Assembly (NCBI RefSeq): GCF_004798865.1
Contig: NW_025335587.1
Location: 2,068,542-2,132,541, forward strand
Length of the DNA: 64,000 bases
Reading direction: 5' to 3'
From: Varanus komodoensis
Lineage: Eukaryota > Chordata > Lepidosauria > Squamata > Varanidae
The position numbers were made by a program, and so were the translations under genes. The notes under the pieces were generated by a model that was not told the origin of the DNA, did not search any database, and was given only the letters and a program-made list of their open reading frames with translations. Positions 24,359 through 36,965 of the stretch are shown here, one piece after another; position 1 is the first letter of the stretch, and every line of letters begins with the position of its first letter.

Positions 24359-26797
24359 CATGCTCCCAACTTCATTACAAGCTGCCTCAAGCTTTGATGA
24401 GGACTGGGCTTGGCTCATAATGGTTCAGAGGAAGAACACCTGAGTGCACCACTCTGATTTATATTGTTATATAAATATCTGTAAAAGTTAAGAAAATGTA
24501 TAAAAATTAACACCAAACAATGCTTTTAAAATGTTTCAGATTCAGGAAAAGTCTGCTGAAATTACTCATGATTCATGCAGAAAGGTGAATGATTTTATAA
24601 TCCTTATCTGTTGTCATGCAAGATTGCTGCACAAAATTAATTTGCTGAATTTATCTATTTGACATCACATTTTTGTTCTTCCTATTTTACTTAATATAAA
24701 ATACCTTTATATTCACAGTTAAATTATGTAGAACTAATAAAGACTATAAGAATTTGAAAGCTGACCCAGCCTCTCCTTAGAAGCAAAAAAAATTTTTATA
24801 ATGAGTCTAGGTGATGTTTATCTTAGTACATTGTGATGCTATATTAAAAAAGCTTAGAGATTAAGTTCATAGGTCTCAGTATAAACATGTAAAAGGTTTA
24901 CTTCCTAAGAGTAAAAAGTCTCTTTAAACTGGTTCAGTGTCATATACCAGGGAATAGTTAAGAAATAGGGTTGCTTCAACAACCATGAATTGTTAGATCA
25001 TGAATGCAAGGCTAAGTGCTCCCTCCTCCCCTTTTCTTCTCTCACAAGTCCAGCAGCAAAGGAAACTTCCTGGTTTCTTAAATCACAGCTTCCAAGTGTG
25101 TCTGAACCAGACCACTATGGTTTAAGCACAGCCAATAAACCATGATTGCAAACTAGGAAGTAACTGAATTAACATCTTACCTATTGTACAAAGTGCAACC
25201 AAAAAATGGTACTGGATTCTCATTTTTAGGAGATGAGCTCACTACCACATACAAAGTTTTTTCTTTCCTTCTGTGCAACTGATTAAAAAATAGAAAATGA
25301 AGAGTTCAGAAGTGCCATATGTCACAATGCTCCATATGATAAACCATGTATGAAAGCCCCTTACAGTAACTTGCAGCTTTTTATGACCATGACAGTAGTT
25401 AGCTGGCCTCTTTAGATGGTTTTTGCATGTTCTCATATGTTGCATGGTTATACTGCTCATGATAGGACTGACACTCAGAAAGGGGATTTCAAACATTCTT
25501 GCTTCATAGAACACTATCATGAAGAAACACACTTAGAAGTCTGTGTAGGAAACCTAAAACATTTAAACATTTAATGTATGGAAGAGGAAAGAGACAGGTA
25601 TCCAAATGCAGGCATTGGGCAGGCATTTCCCATTATCTTCATTTTTTTCCCTTCCCTGATTATCTAGTGGAAACACCAATTTTGCTTCTCTTTTCCTTTT
25701 ATTTATGTAACTATTATTATAACAGATGTTTAGAATGAACAGAACTAATATTTCTGCCCTGACAGAACAGCATGCCACAATATAATGAGAATTTAACAAC
25801 TGTACTTGTGATAAATTTATGTGCATAATATTGTTCTAGGGAAAATATTTGGATTGTGACCTATAGGCATTTGTTCTACTTCATTATGAGCTATCACTAC
25901 AGCTTTACCATAGTAATATTTCACAAAATTTCTTTCTCAGTTACGTACTCAAGCAAAGCAAGTCCACTGACACATATAACTCACTGAAACAGTACTTAGT
26001 AAAAGAGAGAAACTTAACTGTCATAATGGCTACTGTTCTTTTCATGTGAGACAGTTCTAACATTTAGCAACAACTCATAAAACAATATGCACACTGTTAT
26101 AGAAAGAGAACTGTCCAGAACAGCCAATGTAAAGAGGAGCAAAGTAAATACAAGCAATGAAAAGTTGCAGTTCACTACCTTTTCCACATGCTCTGTTTCG
26201 CATTTCAGGTCAATTTTGATCAAAATTTATCCATTCAATTGTCTTATTTTACATTACATTTTGCTTGTCTATATATGTTTAGGCTTTATCGCTAATATAA
26301 GCACATCTTTCAGGTTAATTGGGAGATACAGTCATCAAAATATTAGAATGAATGTTATATGGAATTCAGGGATTTAAAACATATTTCTGTTGAAAAAAGT
26401 GTAGTATTGTGTAGTCTTCTCTCCAGTATACTATTTTTTTATACTTATTAGGCATGCTGGGAGGAAAGTGGGAGGGGGTGCCCCCCCAACACACACAGAG
26501 AGAGTAGGTTATTAAAAGACCTTACATGTGTCTGCTGAAGTGGTACAGCCCCAAAAGGACTATGTCTATCATGTAAGCATTCTGAATGTTTAGTTAACAG
26601 CATTAGTGGTAAATCTCACAGAATAATCATCCTACAACTGTCATGGAAGTTAAAACTCTCATTGGGTTCAGAGTACAAGAAATATGACAATATATTGTGA
26701 TTTCAATTCCAGTACTTCAGTTGGACTTGAATATTTCTCATAAATATTTCTCTGAGCATTTTCACTTTCTTTGAGATATCAGGAAAAAACACAACTA
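24359..26797. other. Unassigned AT-rich DNA, no gene seen
   Basis: I see no coding signature or recognisable element. Near 26470-26515 there is a short C-run followed by CA/GA repeats. Confidence 0.45.
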
Positions 26798-27397
26798 GAG
26801 ACAGAATTTTATTTTCCTGGGCTCCAAGATCACCTCAGACGGGGACTGCAGCCAAGAAATTAAAAGACGCTTGCTCCTGGGGAGGAAAGCTATGGCAATT
26901 CTAGACAGCATACTAAAAAGCAGAGACATCACCCTGCCAACAAAAGTGTGTATAGTCAAGGCTATGGTTTTCCCAGTATGGCTGTGAAAGCTGGACCATA
27001 AGGAAGGCTGAGCGCCAAAGGATTGAGGCCTTTGAATTGTGGTGCTGGAGGAGACTCCTGCGAGTCCCTTGGACAGCAAGGCGATCAAACCGGTCAGTCC
27101 TAGAGGAGATCAACCCTGACTGCTCTTTAGAAGGCCAGATCCTGAAGATGAAACTCAAATACTTTGGCCACCTAATGAGAAGGAAGGACTCCCTGGAGAA
27201 GAGTCTAATGCTGGGAACAATAGAGGGCAAAAGAAGAAGGGGATGGCAAAGGATGAGGTGGCTAGATGGAGTCACTGAAGCAGTTGGTGTGAGCTTAAGT
27301 TGACTCCAGGGGATGGTGGAGGACAGGAAGGCCTGGAGGAATGTTGTCCATGGGGTCGCGATGGGTCGGAAACGATTTCGTGACTAACAACAACAAC
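26798..27397 (+). mobile_element. RTE/BovB LINE 3' fragment
   Basis: It begins at the codons for DFIFLGSKITSDGDCSQEIK, runs through ILKSRDITLPTKVCIVKAMV, WCWRRLLRVPWTARRSN, LKYFGHLMRRKDSLEKSLM and RRRGWQRMRWLDGVTEAVG, and ends in GACTAACAACAACAAC. Compared with the copy at 13209 it lacks eight bases (TGCAATGT) near 26977, which breaks the frame. Identity to the other BovB copies is high by eye. Confidence 0.9.
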
Positions 27398-28139
27398 TTC
27401 AGTGTTCCATTCCTACCTGTAAAATCAGAAAATTACTGAGTTAAGAAAACTATAAGAAAAAACCTGTCTTTTCTCCAAGCACTCTATACACAGAAGTAGA
27501 GTTGACTGCCTATAATGTAGTCCCATTACAAGCCCAGGTGCTTCATATATATGAATAATTAGTAGTCACTATTTATTGATAACAGCATGTTAGTCATTTT
27601 CAAACCATAACCACATTTGTAGAATGTGACAGCAAAGCAGAATCATGGAACTACTGTTTATTATCACTCAATACTTCCTAGCTCTAATTTGTCTATTTTA
27701 TAACTATAATTATGACAACCAGGGAAACAGTGAATGGCAGTTTAAAGACAATTTGAGTTCTTGCTAGCTCAAACAAAAGTTTTATATTTTAATTAAGCAA
27801 AAATTTCATTAGTAATGCATCAAGTTTATCCTAATATACCCAGTTTTATACTGAAAAACAGGCTGACAACCTTTCAAATGTTTAAATGCAGCTACGAAGA
27901 GACATTTCTAAAATTCAAAAAGAAAGACATGGCTTAATTTACGCTAGTTCTGTGAAGAAGGCGAAGAAGTTGTGTCATGCATGCATAAAATACCATATCC
28001 ATAATCTGATAAAATCAGAAAGATGCTTCATAAGCTATAACCATGCTTACAGTCTACATTATGATTTCTATATTGCACATAAATTCACAAAACAATAGGT
28101 TGTTTTTCAACAGTGGGCCAAACAAACAAGTAGCAGATG
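27398..28139. other. Unassigned AT-rich DNA, no gene seen
   Basis: No recognised element or coding signature. Confidence 0.45.
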
Positions 28140-28295
28140 AAAAAAAATACTAAGCAAGACTACTGCAACTAACCCCAAGACTGGATTACTGTAGTCTAGT
28201 CTATGCGGAACTGCTTTTAAGATTGGTTTAAAAGCTTCAGCTAGTGTAAAATGTAGCTGTTTCACTTTGGGACAGGAATGGATATCAAACTGGCT
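28140..28295 (+). mobile_element. L2-type LINE C-terminal fragment
   Basis: Near 28175-28260 the reading LDYCSLVYAELLL, then KLQLV and a damaged NVA, matches the L2 block LDYCNALYLGLP...LQLVQNAAARLL. The fragment is short and decayed, and the adjacent HITPVL block is missing. Confidence 0.6.
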
Positions 28296-29516
28296 GGTGC
28301 TCAGAGAAGAGCACTGTCGCTCAATTTATTCTCCCAATGCCACTTCCACACACGTGGGAGTGGTGAGAATCCATTAAATGGCAGTACCTGGTTGAGGTCT
28401 GTGCACTTCAGCAAATTTCCCCTTTGCTGCCCTTTCACCTGCCAGAGGGAAGACCCTCACACACCTAAGAAGGAGGGATAAGAGGCAGCCAAATGGCAGC
28501 AGTGAAGAGGAGGTGGACTGGTCCCCCCTTTCTTGCTCTGGCTTGGTAAACAGGCATCACCACTCTGGCATTCAGCTCAGTACCAGTCCAGATTTTGAGG
28601 TGCCTTGTGCAAAACTCTCTTACATCATCTTCACTTCTGTACACATTGCCCAGTCATTTGCACCATTCTTCTGGACTCCAGAGACAGAAAGTTAAAACAG
28701 CAGCATGGCCAGGAGGTCCCAGTTGTTAACAGTAGACTCCAGTAGAAGTAGGGGCATTACCAGGTGTCTAACAATACCTAACCTGATACTACTTTTACTG
28801 ACACCTGAATAGTAGTGTGACTTTTTTGGGAAGAGGCAGAAGTCCATGGAACTCCATTTCAGGCATCAGAGCAACAACGTAACAGGGAGGCAAGTCAGCA
28901 ACCCAAGCCAGCTGCAATAGCCGGGAGAGTTCCTAGTAAACGATTTGTTCCAGTAAGATCTGAGACAAAATTGAAAACAGGCTCCACTTTTTCCCACAGA
29001 ATGGAAATTTTAAAGGGAAGGACTCCAGCCTATAGCCTAGCACTTCTCCATCTTTCCAAGAGTTCATGCTTGGCACACAGACGTTGTTGGTACATCCAGT
29101 TTCTGGACTAAGGAGCTGTTTACGATCCAGTACTAGAGCTAGGCTCAGAGTTCTTTGGCCATTCTTTAGTACTACTCAGACCTGTAGTTACTCCTTTAGC
29201 CCCACTGGTTCCTTGGACTCAGAGTCATGTGACTGCTGGACCACAGTACCTTTATCCTAAGGTACCAGTGAGTTTCCTCAGAGTAACCTGAGTACCTACA
29301 GTACTAATCAAATGACAATATGGAATCTCTAACAGAACATGGTATCCTAATAATTTATATTTCACCCGAACAATGTTAAGGCTGTAACAACTGTGAAGAG
29401 CTTTACTAACAAAAGGTAAGGTTCATTAATACCAATAAATTAAAATATGATTGTTAGTCTGCAGACAATCCAATTAAAAGTAGCATACTAGGTTTCTCTA
29501 ATCGCTACTAATATCT
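28296..29516. other. Unassigned DNA, no gene seen
   Basis: Somewhat higher G+C than its surroundings. Open frames such as 28278-28481 and 29066-29260 lack any recognisable domain. The first part may continue the L2 fragment. Confidence 0.4.
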
Positions 29517-29612
29517 ATTTCCACTGTGTTATATTATTTATTCATTATAGATTTATACCCCATCCTTTAAATACAGTATCAGGGTCACTTATAATAAATT
29601 ATGCAATAAGTT
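29517..29612 (-). mobile_element. L2/CR1-type LINE 3' end fragment, antisense
   Basis: TTATTCATTATAGATTTATA followed by CCCCATCCTTTAAATACAG and TCACTTATAATAAATTATG follows the reversed tail pattern of L2-type elements. Confidence 0.5.
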
Positions 29613-30006
29613 GCTAAAAAATGGGTGTCAGAACACACATCACATTGCACCTCTTACTTAAAATTTTCAATTCATTCCAATCTTCCACAGATGCTGCTGC
29701 AAGAAAACTATAACCAACACTGAAAATAGTTGGCATTTGCTTATTTTATGTTTTCTATGCTTTCCAAAACCTTACCCTGCTTTTTTCAAGTTTTCACTAA
29801 GGAAAAATGGGGGGACAAGTTATAACAACTATAATAAATTGTACTCCAGAGGGAAATAATGTAATTCATTGTTCACTGATGTGAAACAAGATTGTTTAAA
29901 AAATGCAGACAAACTGGGTATTTTACAAACTTTGTTGCTGATCATTTGTTTTAAGGAAGGCATGAATTATGGGATTCCAATGTTCAAGAACTCTAGCTAT
30001 TTTTCT

Positions 30007-30025
30007 GTTGTTGTTGTTGTTGTTG
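30007..30025. repeat. (GTT)n microsatellite
   Basis: Six GTT units in an otherwise unremarkable stretch. Confidence 0.9.
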
Positions 30026-30612
30026 AAAATCTTTATTTTCAATGTTTTAAAATGTGTAGTGGCTATACTGGTGATACCATTAGATATCATCAATGCTTCC
30101 CTGTATGGCCTAAGAATAGCTGGTCCAAATGGATAAGGTAAGAGGGTATAAAGAATGAAGGAACAAATGGAAGATTTTCTAATTCCTTCTGAGTCTTCAT
30201 TTCAAACCCTGAAATAAGTGTTTGCAAGTACCTAATACTTCAGGAAACTAGCAGTACAGTTTTATAGTTCTATACTGAAACTTGCCATGTCTTTCATTTT
30301 AATAGTGCCACAGCGTGACTAAGTATATGTGGCCTCAATTATCTGAGGAATAAATTATTACTGAAGATAATACAACAGGGATACCAACACAGTCCTTACT
30401 TCCTGTATCAGTAGTTGGCCAGATATATTCTTTACTGACTATATTCCTAAAATGAAAAGAGGGAAGACCATTAACAAATGTTGTAAGGAAATAAGAATTA
30501 TTTTTGCAAGTAAGCCAGAGTAGTGATAACAATATTTATTATTTATAGAGTGCCCACATATAAGTGCTATACAAAAAGCTTTAACACCAAAGACACCTGA
30601 GCTTACAATGGT

Positions 30613-30630
30613 GGGGGGGGGGGGGGGGGG
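30613..30630. repeat. G18 homopolymer
   Basis: Eighteen consecutive G, long enough to stall polymerases and to be miscounted in assembly. It may also form a quadruplex between strands. Confidence 0.9.
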
Positions 30631-31129
30631 AAGGAAAATTAGAGGAATCAAACTAAGAGGGAAACGCCTAGATGAAACAGTTGCAGTATCACTTACTTGC
30701 TTATTTAAAACTGCCTAATAGCTGAGGCAGCCTAGGCAGTTAACAAATGTTAATCAAAGCCTTATCACTAAATTGTGATAGAAAAGAGCAAAAGCTTAAA
30801 ATGCTACCTACAAAGTCTTAGGCAGCAATGCTGATGCTGTGGTGAAAGGGAGCTTTTAAATGGCACCCTGGAGAAGAACTGACAGGATCTGGGGAGAATT
30901 CAGTTAAACTATATCTAGCCGATGAAAATAAAGTTTCTGATTGTCAAATATACATGAGAGGCAAATAGGCCATGAACATATGTTGGAACATGACATAAGA
31001 GCTTTAGTGTCTAAAGAGAAGTGCACACACCAAAGACATGTGGGGAGGGACAACATGTATAGATCATTCTATGAAAATGCTAGAAGATTTCATAGAATGA
31101 GCTATATCAATCAAAATCAAAATTAAGAA

Positions 31130-31560
31130 AGTTTGGAGTAACTGGTTTTAAGAAAAAGCCTACATCTGGCTTAGCTTAGAAAAAAGCAAATAAGGAGAGA
31201 CAGGATAGATGTGTACAAAATTACTTATTGTGCAGAGAAAGGTAAGAGAGAGACAATCTTGTCCCTATCTCATAATGTTAAAACCAGTGGTCATCTGATG
31301 AAACTGAATGTTGGGAGATTCAGGATGAATAAAATGAAGTACTTCTTCACATAGCAATAGTTAAACTATGGAATTCTCTTCTATGCAATGTAGTGATGGT
31401 CACCAATTTGGACGCATTCAAAAGGAGACTAGTCAATTCAAGGAAGAGAAGACTATCCATGGCTACTAGTCCTAATTGACTATATGCCAAATCTGGACAG
31501 CAGCACTGGCTCAACGACTGAAACAGCTAGTGACAACCCTTGTAAGACCAGATAGAATTT
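31130..31560 (+). mobile_element. CR1-like LINE, RT C-terminus to 3' end
   Basis: Translation from about 31195 gives RIDVYKITYCAEKGKRE, SLSHNVKTSGHLMKLNVG and FRMNKMKYFFT, matching the C-terminal block shared by CR1-like LINEs (DMIEVYKIMHG, HNTRTRGH, KYFFTQRVV.LWN). Further on, AACTATGGAATTCTCTTCTA and TTGGACGCATTCAAAAGG match the WNSLP and LDAFK parts after frame changes. It is an old dead copy; 31440-31560 is probably its 3' untranslated part. Confidence 0.7.
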
Positions 31561-31654
31561 AGCCAGCATAGGATTTATTCAGTGGAGATAATCTGAAATT
31601 ATTGATTGATCTTATGGCTTTCAATGACTTCAGAGAGGACTCAGTGAGTATTTT

Positions 31655-31683
31655 ATTTGATTGATTGATTGATCGATTGATCG

Positions 31684-31726
<43 letters not shown>
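31655..31726. repeat. Compound microsatellite (GATT)n-(CA)n
   Basis: GATT/GATC units at about 31655-31687 are followed by about 19 CA units to 31726. Confidence 0.95.
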
Positions 31727-31729
<3 letters not shown>

Positions 31730-31954
31730 GCCACCTATAACTGTCAAAAGGCCTTCCTCGGCAGTTTACAACATGGCAAGAAAGCTTTTGATAAAAACTT
31801 TGGTTCATTATGTTCAGGCGTATTTCACTGTTGATATTTATGTCTAGAACCCCTGGCATGTGATTTTAGACATAATGACAATACCTAGGGCTTTACGAAT
31901 AAGAAACTGAATAAAAACTATACTACATGCAGACTATACTACTACTCTGTCATT

Positions 31955-32250
31955 TTTCCTTCACCTCTTCCACATGCGCAAAACATTTTCCTTTGAGGAC
32001 TTTTTTCATTCAGGAGCATACAAAGAAATTGCAGGGAGTGAGATCAGGTGAATACCAGTTGGGTGGATAAGCTGAGTCATGCTATTTTTGGTTAAAACCT
32101 GTTTCACACTTAAGGCTTTATGCACTGGTGCATTGTCGTGGTGAATTCCTCACTTTGCCACAACTTGGGGCGTTTTCGTCTCACCACGTCACACAAACAT
32201 TTCATGCAAATGTTCCACCATGATTTCACTTGATGATGCCAGTCAGCAGA
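31955..32250 (-). mobile_element. mariner transposase relic, antisense
   Basis: The minus strand encodes GIHHDNAPVHKALSVKQVL, matching the mariner block with the second catalytic aspartate (HHDNAPAH), then in another frame SPDLTPCNFF, matching SPDLAPCDFF, and KVLKGKCFAHVEEVKE. The spacing between HHD and the last position fits DD34D, but the third catalytic residue reads Asn instead of Asp. At least one frame change separates the blocks. I could not identify the inverted repeats, so the ends are unknown. It is plainly inactive. Confidence 0.85.
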
Positions 32251-33849
32251 GTCATGCAGAAGGGTCCCCACAAGAGGCATCTAGCAGCAGAAGCATGTAC
32301 TACAACGGGCTCACCCACCAGAGGAGAATTCCAGTTTCTTTTGGGTCCCCCTTCACATGAAAACTGAGGGAAGAGTATTGAAGTGTCAGATAGCTGCAAG
32401 GCAATAAAGGCAGTCTCTGATTTCTCCAAGATACATCTCTCCAGATTTAAAACAATGCTTAATCCAATAATTGTACCTCGACTCTACAGTTGTACGTGCT
32501 GCAATATATTAATTTCAAGAAATTCTAACAATGCAGCAATAACCATGGATCTACATATCTGGTCATGCCTAGAAGTGATCTTCTTTTGGCTGAAGCTGAT
32601 CACACAAACTTTGCATTTAATTGCTGGAAAACAGACATCCAGAAATCCTAAACTATATCCTATAGTTGCAGAGGAGCTACTTAAAGCCATAGGAAATGGA
32701 TGTCAAGACCTTCATGATAGATAGAAAACAAACAAAACAAAACAAAACCTGACTTGCTGGGAAAAGACATATTGGACAGAAAACCTCACAAGGTTGACAA
32801 CTTTTAAAAAAGCAGTAAAAGAGTAAATTGTCACCAATAGCTTAGTCCAGAAACACATACAGATATTTGGTCAACATACCTAGAACTAGTGATATTTGAC
32901 TGTATTGTTTTCCTGTGTTGCTGTTTTTATTTTTGTGATTTCATTGCTGCAGTTAATAATAGTTGTTAAAACCATGAATGAAAGTGCTAGTACAACAACA
33001 AAAGTTGACTTATGATTCCTGAATTGTTTGGGAACAATAAGGGGTCACGCTCGAATATAACACCTAACTTTTTTTCTTGCTGGTGAGTTCCCAGTTACTA
33101 ATTTTTCCCACCAGTGGGAGAAGTCAAGTGGAAATGATAAAACACCATGTGTTAGCATGCTTCCTTTTGAAAGATAACATCAAATAGAAAAAAGTGATTC
33201 TTTGACCTATATATTAGTAGTCAGTCATTTTCATGGTTATTTTAGTCGAAGTGTAACTCTATCATGGAGGCTGTATTATTAAATCAACTAAGGAATGTTT
33301 GCAAAAAAACATTAGGAATGGAATCTGGCATATACACTGACATATTCTGAAATAACAAATCCAAAAAAGCAATTGTATATAAACAATATCCCATTCTATT
33401 AGATATGGAAGGCTGGATGGAAAATAAGGCGAGTATGTCTACCTATGGTCTACAAAATTAGCATTGGTTTCTGTTAGCCAGCTGTGAGATCCAATTGTAT
33501 CATGTTAGTACAGTAATATTGAATGAATTTCTCAATATGAATATAACCTTATGAAGTTGTGTATATCAGGCTTTTATGTAGGCTGTTTTAAAAAAATGTT
33601 TAAAGCTAACATTGATTCCACAATGTTTATTTCTTCTCAATTTTTAAATGGTTTTTCTCCCCTGGCTTTTATTTTATATTAATCAAACCTTAACACTTGT
33701 CCTTAATTTTCTAATGATGGGAGCAAAAGAGGGTGTGCTAACCTATCAATTTGTTATCTGTATCTTATCTTGGGACATCTGAATAGCTATCAATGAAAAA
33801 AGAGCAGCAGTCTAGATGGATGTTGCATCTGATAAAGCAGATGCATTCT
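32251..33849. other. Unassigned DNA, no gene seen
   Basis: No recognised element. The frame at 32383-32724 has no domain I recognise. A short AAAC-repeat tract lies near 32729-32750. Confidence 0.4.
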
Positions 33850-34173
33850 TATGTGCACCTGGTCCCTAATATCTTCTGGAGAGGCCTTTCTTTCAAGACC
33901 ACAACCCTTGGAGGTACCTTTGGCAGTACCAAGAGCGCCTTTTCAGTGGCTGCTCCCAGATTATGTAGCTCCTTCCCAAGTGAGGCCAGGTTTTATCCCT
34001 TTGATATCTGTCTGCCAGCAGATAAAGACTACTCAGTTAATGTTTCAGTAAATGCTGTGAAATAGGAAATCTTTTAGTAACGTTTTTCTAATATATTTTA
34101 TTTGTTTCTCTAAGCCATATTTAGTGTCACTTGTTGATTGAATGGTGAGGCACATATAAAATAAATAAATCCA
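33850..34173 (+). mobile_element. L2-type LINE C-terminus and 3' end
   Basis: STKSAFSVAAPRLCSSFPSE (33928-33987) matches the L2 block GRAFSVVAPRLWNSLPLE. The DNA then runs to a T-rich stretch and ends in CATATAAAATAAATAAAT, an L2-type tail. Only the last part of the ORF and the 3' end remain. Confidence 0.75.
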
Positions 34174-35784
34174 AAAGGTCTGGAAAGAATTACATGAGGG
34201 AAAACTGGATTATTAGACAGGCAATCTTCATTACTAATCCTGTCTTCTCTAGATAATACCAATATTTCAACTGTATAATTAAACATGAAGGGTATTAATA
34301 AAAGTGATAGATGCTTCATAGCATTTTGTATACTTTTTATCTGAGGAAAACTGAGGAAATGCCTTTTAAATACCTATAGAAAGCATATCTGCCTCAAACT
34401 GAAACTATCAGAACTCACAGAAATCTTTCTGATCAAACAACAATATAATAGTTTTTGTCCTGTGTTAGCTAACATCAGAGTGGAAAATAAGCAGAGTGTT
34501 GCTTTTCTGTCACTATTTTAGAAGGGCTTTCCATCTGGTAGGAAGCACAAGCCATCAGCATTGTAATTAAAATGCAATTACTATCCTCCATCACAATCCC
34601 AGGATGATAATCCCATCTGTGTAACATACAGTAGGGAAAAACACATTTTTTGCACTTTTCCAGTCCTATTAAGCTCATTCCTTCTATATTAATCTATTGA
34701 ACTCAATCAAGAGGTTGGTAATATCTTGCAAAGCACCATGTCAAGAACTCTGCACTTCCAAACCTGAAAATCATATGAATTTTAGAATTTCCGCATCATC
34801 TTTCAACATCAAACCTTAATTACTTTTGACTAAATATGTAATTAAAATATATCACTGCAGCAGATTTACCTGCATGTGTGGGTGCTGGCATACTTGACTC
34901 TGTGGCTATTATGAATGAATGCCTACCTGACAAACCTATAAAAATGGAGTTAAGATGTACTGCAAAAAAGAAATGGGGAAAGAAGCAATGGCAGCTTTAC
35001 CATTTTCAGAACAAAATAAGAATATTTTGCAGTGTATCTCTGGTATGTGCGCGTATAAATTGGCATGCAAGATAAGAATCCCTGCTCTAATTGGTAAGAC
35101 ATTCTTGAAACTCTGTGCAAGGCCCTGGTGCCTGGAAGTTACCAGGCAAGCCAAACTAGGAGCTCAGTTGTCCAGTCTATCTACTAGATGCAGACTCTCC
35201 ATAATTCTAGCCTGCTTCATATAATATTGCCACCTCCTACTGTTCATACAGAACAGCAGCAGTCACCTTAGGTATGCCTAGACTCTGCAAATTGGCAAGA
35301 ACATGGAATAAGGTATTATGCTCCGGAAACCAGGTTGAACAGAACACGCTGAATATCTGAACTAACTACCATATTTATTTAAGAAGCATTACCATTCATT
35401 CATTGAATGCGGTCACTCAGTAAAAAAAAACAGGACATTTTGTTTCCTCCAATAAAGTGACCCAGGATATCTGACTCCTCTTTCTACCAGGAATCTTGAC
35501 TACCAACCTTTCCCCCAACCCCTTTTCCTGTCACAACTGATTCTTTTCGCCTGTCATTCACTCTGATTCCTTGCACCATTCTTTCTCATTAACTTGCATC
35601 TTACTTCATGTGCATTAGCTAATAATTTTTCATTTTTAAACCTTTAAACATGCCACCAATGACCGTGGAGGTCAATAAAGTATTAAGCTTCTGCATGCAA
35701 CTGAGTGCTGCATTTTGCCTCGGATAAGGCTTTAGAGGGCAATTTAAATGCATCTTTGATACAAAATGTGGTTTATTGGTTTGT
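34174..35784. other. Unassigned DNA, no gene seen
   Basis: No recognised repeat or coding signature. The frame at 34955-35224 has no domain I recognise. Confidence 0.4.
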
Positions 35785-35880
35785 TTGTAATATTGACATC
35801 CCACCTTTTTCTCATGAAGGAACCCAAGGTAGTTTACATAAACCTCATCATAGATCCACATTTTCCTTACAACTGGAGTA
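35785..35880 (-). mobile_element. Partial CORE/MIR-like SINE, antisense
   Basis: GACATCCCACCTTTTTCTC, CCCAAGGTAGTTTACATAA and TTTTCCTTACAACTGG follow the reversed 3' half of the SINE family. The tRNA-like head is not recognisable. Confidence 0.5.
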
Positions 35881-36619
35881 CAAACCAGCCTCAGTTTCAC
35901 ATGCAGTAGACTACATGGCAGGATTGCCCTAAATTGCTGTCTCTCAGCACAACTCCCCATACTGCAAAAGTGGGCTACACGGCAAGATTTGCAATTTTGC
36001 CTCTGTAATCTGAGGGAGAAAAGCAAAACTGGGAGATTATAAAACTAAACTCCACCATTTACAAAGATCTATGAAATATGTATAACATTGGAAGGTTGTT
36101 TATATACTACTCCAAAACTGCAGGATTCAATATGAACCACACAACAGACTTCTCTCTGCCTTATTTGTATCTATACACCTATATGTTTTGTTTCACTGAG
36201 AAGTTAGTCATCTACTCTTAGGCAAAGTGGCATAATGCAAGGCAGCCAACATAAGGAAGCCCAAGAAAAAGGAGATTCAGAACCCTAGTAAGTATTGAAG
36301 GTATCAGGCAAGGAATTTGGGTTCAGCTTCATGGAGAACAACAATTCAGCTAGAGTCCTGATATCTTACCCAAGTAAGTGATCTAGACTAATGTAAAAGA
36401 GGTGTTTAATTCTGATATTTTGTTATGGTGCAGGCAGCCCTGAATAAGACTTGTTTTTCAAAACACTAGGCAAGCACACAAGAAAACAGGCACCTCTGTA
36501 CCTCAAACCACTTTTTTCTTTGTATTATCATAATACAAAATCGTGCATCATGACCCCTAAACATCAAAACTCCAGACAATCTCTCCCAGTAGTTTCATTC
36601 ACGTGAGTGTATGTGTGTT
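35881..36619. other. Unassigned DNA, no gene seen
   Basis: Nothing recognisable. The frame on the minus strand at 35619-36026 has no known domain. Confidence 0.4.
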
Positions 36620-36965
36620 AAATAGCATGGGAAACACAAACCAGTAACCAGAGGGACATTGCAAGATGATGGTCACAGGTATACCCCAGCACCACCTTCT
36701 ATAAACACCTCTTCAAGAAAGAACAGAGCACTGCAGTTCCAACTGCCTTAGAAGAACGCCATGATCACTTGCACTGAAAGCCATCAAGAGGTCTAACAGA
36801 TCCAACAAGGACACAATCCCTCTATCCAATTCCCATTATAAGTCCTCTCCTAAGGCAACTCAGTCTGTGTTAGGCCTGAAGCCAGATTAAAAATGGATCT
36901 AATTAATCAACTTCACTCAGAAACCCCTAAGAATAACCCCTGAAAATGCAAATCATGAGAGCGTG
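36620..36965 (-). mobile_element. L2-type reverse transcriptase fragment, antisense
   Basis: On the minus strand, WELDRGIVSLLDLLDLLMAF and SASDHGVLLRQLE match the L2 block ELDRGSASLLVLLDLSAAF and DTIDHGILLERL. Upstream on that strand, a damaged DPF and tracts corresponding to FRPG and ETALV are present in other frames. It is old and broken. Confidence 0.7.

Larger units (their letters stand above)
29613..31129. other. Mostly unassigned DNA with simple repeats
   Basis: Contains a GTT tract and a G18 run (listed separately). Near 30528-30600, TATTATTTATAGAGTGCCC and AAGTGCTATACAAAAAGC resemble the reversed end of a MIR/L2-like element, but this is too short to assign firmly. No gene is seen. 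Confidence 0.4.

Noticed and set aside
31559-31847. Open frames across the compound microsatellite
   Set aside because: They arise because a CA repeat is open in several frames; the products are runs of Val-Cys or Thr-His.
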